From: Anthopleura xanthogrammica
Taxonomy: Eukaryota; Cnidaria; Anthozoa; Actiniaria; Actiniidae
Assembly (NCBI GenBank): GCA_964019055.1
Contig: OZ025209.1
Location: 744,001 to 808,000, forward strand
Direction of reading: 5' to 3'
Length of the DNA: 64,000 nt
Shown: piece after piece, positions 58,065 through 64,000 of the stretch
How positions within the stretch are numbered: the first letter of the stretch is position 1
Layout: every line of letters begins with the position of its first letter
Program-made: the position numbers and the translations under genes
Notes under the pieces: generated by a model
Told to the model about the DNA's origin: nothing
Database searches by the model: none
Seen by the model: only the letters and a program-made list of their open reading frames with translations

Positions 58065-58659
58065 CTTTTTCTCTCTTTTTTGATGAACGACTGATAAAGA
58101 AGAAGAAGAAGACAAACAAAGATGGCGTCCAGAACTCAAGACCTCGAAATACCACAGGAAGCCCAATCTGAATAAAACTAAATAAGCTAATAAACAAAAA
58201 CAAATTCAAACTGAAAAATTAAATTTCAAACTGCATGTAATTTATAATTATTAAAGAATTAAAACACTAAAGTAAAATCACATCGTAAAGAAAAATCATA
58301 AATAAGAAACTTGGACGCATATTTTGTCACTTCATTGATGTTTACGTAAAATTTCTTATTATTATTCTTTAACCTTTCAAAGAAAATTAATTTTTGTCAA
58401 TGTAGGATTTTAAAAAGTCTTAAATAAATAAAAGGGAAAAGGTTACGTTCTTTCTTGGTGATGGTATTTATTTTGAGTGAATGGGTTAGCTGTGGTAAAT
58501 CCCCATAATGCATTTCGGGCTTGTTCTAGAAGGAAAGGACGCCATCTTGCGGTAAACAGAAAAAAGAAGGCTACAAGACGTACTGAAAAAAACTCTTCAA
58601 AAACTACTCGTTTTTAAGCACCGTATAATCTTAAATCAAGACACAAAATATCTAATACA
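58065..58659. promoter_or_regulatory. Shared COPS5/NFYC bidirectional promoter region
   Basis: The 595 bp between divergent start codons. YY1-like words face the genes: AAAGATGGCG at 58118-58127 near COPS5 and CGCCATCTTG at 58540-58549 near NFYC. CCACAGGAAGCCCA lies at 58152-58165. CCATAATGCATTTCGGG near 58503-58519 recalls ACTACAATGC-type housekeeping elements. No TATA box. Confidence 0.55.
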
Positions 58660-61600
58660 ATGGGTGATGTGTACGCACAATCGGTAAGTCTCATTTGATA
58701 TTAAAAATCTTTTTCTTTTGAGTGAAAAATGACCTCAAAATTCGAATTTTCGTACATAAACACTTGTGATTTTTCAAAGGATTTTATTTTCCTGGTCTTA
58801 TTTTTCTTTACTGTTGTTGCGTGATTGAACGAGGAAGAAAAACCAATGGTCAAGTCTCTTGTTAAAGTATTTATGAATGTTTTTAAGCTTCAAGTTGTGC
58901 ATAAGATCTCACATGGAACAAAAATGCCCAAATATTGTCAAAAATAATTCTTTTTTCCTCAAGAGTATACGTCTTTGAAACATAAATTTAATTTACACTT
59001 AATCATTAAAACATCAAGCTTCAACACGGATATGTTATCGCTTTGTGTGATGTGCTGTGTAGTGGAAAAATCTTCTTGATCTTATCATGAAACTAAAACC
59101 AAAGAACAATGTATCAAACGATAGGATTCCCACTATCACCTGCTAAAACATTCCCTTACTTATCCACATGTACCACAATACAGAAAATGCTTCCTTAAGT
59201 AAAAATACTTCGTCTCATAATGAGTGATTAATTTTGACAGGTTTAGATTTTTGGGAAAAAAACAAATGATTTCATGGTTGGAGAGATGTACAAATAGGAG
59301 AGTCTTGAAAATTATATTTAATAACATTTAACCTAAGTAGAATACCTCCTATTGATTGTTATGCCTGTCCATGATATTCATTTCTTCTACCTATAAACAA
59401 TTCTAAATTGCCTAATTTCTAACTAACTTTAAAAGAAAAAGAAATCAAAATATTTGCTACAGGTTTTTAATGTCTAATTGTTAAAATACATGTTTTCAAT
59501 CCAAACTTTCTTTTTCATAAGCTTGAAAATACGATTATGTTTATTCATATTCTAGTTGTTTGTGTGTGTGGACTTGGCATCACATATGATTAGAGTTTGT
59601 TGGCTCTCTCCCTTGATTCAAGATTCAAGCCCCCCTCCCCCCTCCACAAAACCCAACATGCTAAACTCAAATGCAGTTTGTAAGTTAACCATGTCCTGAC
59701 TTTGATCAGCCCAGAGGTTGTTTCAGGGTTGGATCTGTAAGTTAACCCTTTCCTGACTTTGATCAGCTCAGAGGTTGTTTCAGGGTTGGATCTGCGAGTT
59801 AGCCGTGCCCTGACTTAGATCAGCCAAAAGATTTTTTGAAGGATTTGATAAAATCAATTTTTGATATCTAAGAGTATCGATGTATGTCTCTGTATTTATG
59901 AAATCCCTTGAAATTTCTTCAAGATTTCAAGAGATTTTTTCACTCACCATGAAATTACTGCCAGTGTTATCTAAACACAAAATTAAATCCAAGTATTTCT
60001 AACAGAGGGTGGTCAACCCACTGAGTTACTCTATTAGATTTACACTCCATCACAAGAAAATCATTCTCTAGATGAAGTCTATTATTTCATTAGGGCCACT
60101 CTATGGGGGATCATAATCCAAATATGAATTCACCAGGATTTTTTATCTTTTCTCATTTTATCACATTTAAAATGCTTTAAGTTTTGTATGTTTTCTGATA
60201 AAAAATTATAAAAAAATTTGAGGTTTTATAATTTTGATATTTGTCAATAAACTGATAAACCCCAGCCAGGGAAATGTATAGCTTTTTAATTCTTGTATGC
60301 GTAAGTGTATATTTTTTTAAAGAAACTTTTTCTTGCAAACAGAGTACATCTGAAGCCGCTCAGCTGCTTGCTACATTTTGGCCTCGGCAGATGCAAGAGA
60401 TTAGAAACATGAATACAGTAAGTATAAACTAGAATATAGTTCTAGGTATGAAATGTTATGGAATTTTGGGTGGCATAGTGGTACATTCCTCTTCTCTAGC
60501 TACGTGGGTGTCTTGGAGTTGTGGGCAACCAATTTTCAATTCTAATTTAAAAGTGCGAATTTTATTTAATTAGATTTGCTAGAGCACACCACTGCTGTTA
60601 ATGTTACATGTTGTGAATGATACACAACAATGAAAAGAATTAAGATTTTTAGATTTTAGGAGGAACAAGTAAAATAGCACCATGCTATATTCACCACATG
60701 TCATTCTCTTGAGAATAAGATTCTTTGTTTCAGTTGTATTATTATACATTGGTGTTCTCATGTACAACTGCTAAACAAAAAATGATGCTCTAGAGAATGA
60801 CACATGGTTTAAAATGAAAAAACATTACCTCCAAGCTCAAAATGTCTATTAAAATAATCCCTCGAGGAGTAAAACTGGGCAATGAAGTGAATTCTTTCTA
60901 TTATTTAAATCCAGCAAGACTTCAAGATACAAGAACTTCCTCTCGCACGAATAAAGAAAATTATGAAACAAGATGAGGAAGTGAAGGTTAGAATGTTCCC
61001 TCGGTTAGAAATATTAATTGTTCTATCTTTATGTTATAAAATATTTTTATTATTATATTTATACTTTTATAAGTGCATTGACTTATACATACTTATTTTT
61101 CTTTCCTTTTTAGATGATCAGTGCTGAGGTTAGTGTGTGCACTTTGTTTCACATGTTTACATTCTTTCTATTATTTGCTGGCTGGGAGTAGAGAATTTTT
61201 GTATCTGCGTCATTCCAAATTTACTGACCAATTTTCCAGTTTGGGAATAATTGAATAATAGCTGAAATTTTAGTCTTCTGACATCTATTCATTGAAATGC
61301 TTCCTACACCGTACTTACTGAATACTTCAAATTTAGACTGTTCAAGTTTTAAGGTGGAAACTAGAAACATTGTTGTTTTATTTGACATGAATAAGTATGA
61401 AAACTATATGTACAGCTTGATGACTGATATTTTTTGTGGTTGGATTGCAGGCTCCTGTTCTGTTTGCTAAAGCAGCTCAAATATTCATAAATGAGTTGTC
61501 ATTAAGGGCATGGATTCACACAGAAGACAACAAGAGAAGAACTTTACAGGTACAGTATTGTACTGTGCTGATCAAAACAGGTTTCAGGTTTCCCCCCATT

Positions 61601-64000
61601 TCACGTTATTATATATTTTTGTAATTAAATAGGACATAGACCCCCCAGATGAGCGACTTCGCTCTTGGGGTTAATGTTTGTACAAATATGTTTAAATAAG
61701 AAAAAGTCGGGGCATGACTACCTCACAGATCGACCCCTGAAACAACCTCTGGGCTGATATAAGTCAGGGCACAACTAACTCACAGATCAATTTGGGATGT
61801 AGCATGTTTGGTTTTGAGGAGGCCATAAAACCCAGAGAAAAACCCTTAAATCAAGGGGGTTCCTAAATATATTCTACTCACATGAGATGCTGAGTCCAGG
61901 AATCAAACCACAAATCCCAGAGGATAGAGGCAAATGCACTGTGACTATCCCACCCTTAGTGAGTAGAGGGCATGAATATGCCACTCTGTGTCTCAGGCCA
62001 GAAAAATGCTAACTATTATTTGTATTGGTTTCCAGCGTAATGACATCGCCATGGCAATCACCAAGTTTGATCAGTTTGACTTTCTTATCGACATTGTTCC
62101 AAGAGATGAACTGAAGCCACCAAAGAGACAGGTAATGGTTCACAAGCTGTACTGTAACTTGTATGACTTTCTATCTATCATAGACTTGTAAACCAAACAG
62201 AGCTAGAAAGACTGTCATCATCAATCATCATCATCAATCATCATCATCAATCATCATCATCCATCATCATCATCAATAAGGACACCACTACACCACATCA
62301 TCATCATCATCATCATCAATGACATCACTATGCAACATCATCAAGTGCTGCTATCATCATCTTCTATCATCATCATCATCATTTTTAGTTGTACTGTTAT
62401 AAAGCCAAAAGATTTCTTCATTTCTTAGTGTTTTGATTTTTGTACATTTAGGAATCAATTCGTCAAACAGTGGTTGCACCTGAGCAAGTCCAGTACTATC
62501 TACAACTTGCACAACACCATGCAGTCTCCATGCAACAGCAGCAGGCACAACAGCCGCAACCAGCACAATCTATACCAGGGCAGGTACCACAGCAACAACA
62601 AGTAGCAGCGGCCGCAGCTGCTGCTGCTGCAGCCAATGCAACTACTCAAGCCCAAGCCATCATCACCAGTCCCCCTGGGGTCCCTCAACAGATCGTTAGC
62701 ATGACGACAGTAAGTATTGTAGATTTAACCCCATCATTCCCCCCCCCCTTCCTTAGGGTCCCACCAAATTGTTAGCATGACATCAGTGATATATTAGGCC
62801 CCCCCCCCCCCAACCCTCTCCTACAACAGTAAGTGGTTTAACCTCATCAGGCCCTCCATGGGTCCCCCTCCTAAAAAAAATCTTTACTTTGTCAAAAGTA
62901 AGCCTCACCCTCTCCTGGGGTACCTCAGCAACAATATCTGTTTAACAATGTATTATTACCTTGTATTTTCAGACTCAGCCACAAGTGGTACAACAACCTT
63001 CACAAGAACAAGGAGAAGTACAATACACAGTATGTAAAATATAACTGATTTGAGATTACTAACTGTATCTTAAGGAGACCTTCACAAGTGAATTTTTTTT
63101 AAATTATTCACTAATTAAAAGTTTCTATTATTATTTTCAACCATGCATGGCTTTCAAGATATCGTTCTAATGCACTTATTTCTATATTTTTCAGCAAATA
63201 CATTTCAACCCTGCACAAATGCAGTACTTAAGGCTCCAACAACAACAAATTCAGCTGCAACAACAGCAGCAGCAACAACAGCAACAACCCCAACAACAGG
63301 TTGTAGTAACTCAACAGCAACCACAGCAACAACAGCCACAGCAACAACCGCAACAGCAGCAGCAACAAGTGGATCAAACCCAACAGCAAGCACAAGTAAC
63401 TACAGCACAACAACCAACAGAGTTCACTTTTACATCAGGAGGTCAAGTAAGTTGATGTCCTTGACTTTATTCAACATTGTACATTCCTCCTTGATCATAG
63501 AATAAGGGACACAGGTTTATTAGCTACTTGGTAATAGTCCCTTTGCAGGTGACGTCAAAGCAGCTCAATTTTAAGGACAAAACAAAAGAATTTCAATCTC
63601 CTGAGAATTGGAAACCTATTGTTTTGTCCCCCAAATTGAGCTGCATTCTGAAGTGCTGCAAGGGGTCTATAAGTACAACTCTCGTAAAGCAACTTTATGA
63701 AAACAAAGAACCTCCCTTAGGCTAACTTCCAGTCTTCTTTTTATTTCCATTCTTTTCCTGAGATTTTTGCATTTCATTTTTCAGATATATCAAATCCAGC
63801 AAAATCCACATTCCGGTACAGCAACTGCAGTGGCGATAGGAACAGCACCTCAACAACCACAACAACAACAACAAGCACCACAGCAACAAACATTTATTCA
63901 ACAACAAACAGCAACAGAACAGACAACACTCGCCACAGCTGAACAACAACAACAGCAGCAACAACAACAAACACAGCAGCAGCAACAACAAGTTCAACAA
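58660..64000 (+). CDS. NFYC: Nuclear transcription factor Y subunit gamma, 10 exons seen, 3' end beyond the window
   Basis: Histone-fold subunit of the CCAAT-binding NF-Y trimer; pairs with NF-YB. Exons: 58660-58683, 60343-60417, 60915-60986, 61114-61128, 61451-61549, 62036-62131, 62452-62709, 62973-63029, 63195-63446, 63785 to at least 64000. All begin and end in phase 0. The conserved domain runs from [11 protein letters not shown] through [54 protein letters not shown] and [20 protein letters not shown] to [11 protein letters not shown], almost identical to human NFYC. Exon 4 is a 15-nt microexon (MISAE). After residue 127 the protein is a Gln-rich activation region with an Ala run and mixed CAA/CAG polyglutamine; IYQIQQ in exon 10 matches the vertebrate QLYQIQQ. 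The frame is open to the window edge, so the stop is missing here. Confidence 0.96.
59602..59835 (+). mobile_element. SINE body with three tail units, NFYC intron 1
   Basis: Plus-oriented; CCTCCACAAAACCCAACATG body, then about three 57-bp units (GTTAACC...CAGAGGTTGTTTCAGG). Head absent or badly degraded. Confidence 0.65.
60685..60832. mobile_element. ATGTGTCATTC-family MITE, NFYC intron 2
   Basis: CCACATGTCATTCTC and GAGAATGACACATGG are inverse; TTTAAAATGAAAAAACATTA at one end recalls the ends of 53647-53813. It lies about 80 bp before exon 3. Confidence 0.65.
61703..61955 (-). mobile_element. SINE copy, NFYC intron 5
   Basis: Minus-oriented; about two tail units, body (GCATGTTTGGTTTTGAGG) and tRNA-like head with GGTTTGATTCCTGGACTC B box. 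Confidence 0.7.
62215..62385. repeat. (CAT)n microsatellite in NFYC intron 6
   Basis: CATCATCATCAAT units, partly a 13-14 bp higher-order repeat. Confidence 0.85.
63535..63670. mobile_element. Foldback MITE, ATAGACCCCTT family, copy 3 (136 bp)
   Basis: Same length as 34425-34560. Arms AGCTCAATTTTAAGGACAAA and TTTGTCCCCCAAATTGAGCT pair; right end AAGGGGTCTAT. In NFYC intron 9. Confidence 0.75.

Noticed and set aside
62355..63415. Leu/Val/Ala-rich frames opposite NFYC
   Set aside because: Antisense of CAA/CAG polyglutamine and alanine repeats.

Overview
The window is nuclear DNA from an intron-rich, AT-rich animal genome. It shows GT-AG introns, orthologues of conserved metazoan genes, many short foldback DNA transposons, a tRNA-derived SINE family and much simple repeat. 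A cnidarian (for example an anthozoan) fits best, from the gene set and repeat style. That placement is inference, not proof, because no diagnostic lineage marker was found.

Layout, left to right. (1) 177-5921, minus: signal peptide peptidase (HM13), 11 exons, complete. (2) 8124-22694, plus: a PDE10A-type cyclic-nucleotide phosphodiesterase with two GAF domains, 28 exons, complete. (3) 16676-18166, plus: an intronless, unrecognised Tyr/Ser/Gln-rich gene nested in PDE10A intron 17. A diverged sister copy lies at 52385-53377, minus. (4) 25892-38198, plus: microcephalin (MCPH1), 18 exons, three BRCT domains. (5) 39151-39631, minus: a small two-exon orphan candidate. (6) 44142-44483 and on, plus: an ID-type helix-loop-helix repressor whose last exon is unresolved. 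(7) 48677-51479, minus: mitochondrial ribosomal protein L15, 4 exons. (8) 54469-58064, minus: CSN5/COPS5, the JAMM deneddylase of the COP9 signalosome, 10 exons. (9) 58660 to the window end, plus: NF-Y subunit gamma (NFYC), 10 exons seen and cut by the window edge; it is head-to-head with COPS5.

All exon models were built by eye from splice sites, phase continuity and remembered family patterns. The coding lengths of HM13, PDE10A, MCPH1, MRPL15 and COPS5 each sum to a multiple of three with no internal stop, which supports the models. Single-base boundary errors remain possible.

The genes are mostly unrelated housekeeping or regulatory loci, not an operon or pathway. The unexplained material is: the two-copy orphan family with a conserved core and unrelated tails; a ~310-330 bp block duplicated at nearly the same distance and orientation upstream of MCPH1 and MRPL15; a recurrent CCACAGGAAGCCC word that is also the core of a 42-bp minisatellite at the MRPL15 start; a SINE family whose body carries a 57-bp unit in variable copy number (about 11 in one copy); an MRPL15 intron made wholly of diverged repeats carrying decoy 3' splice sites; and several nested MITEs.
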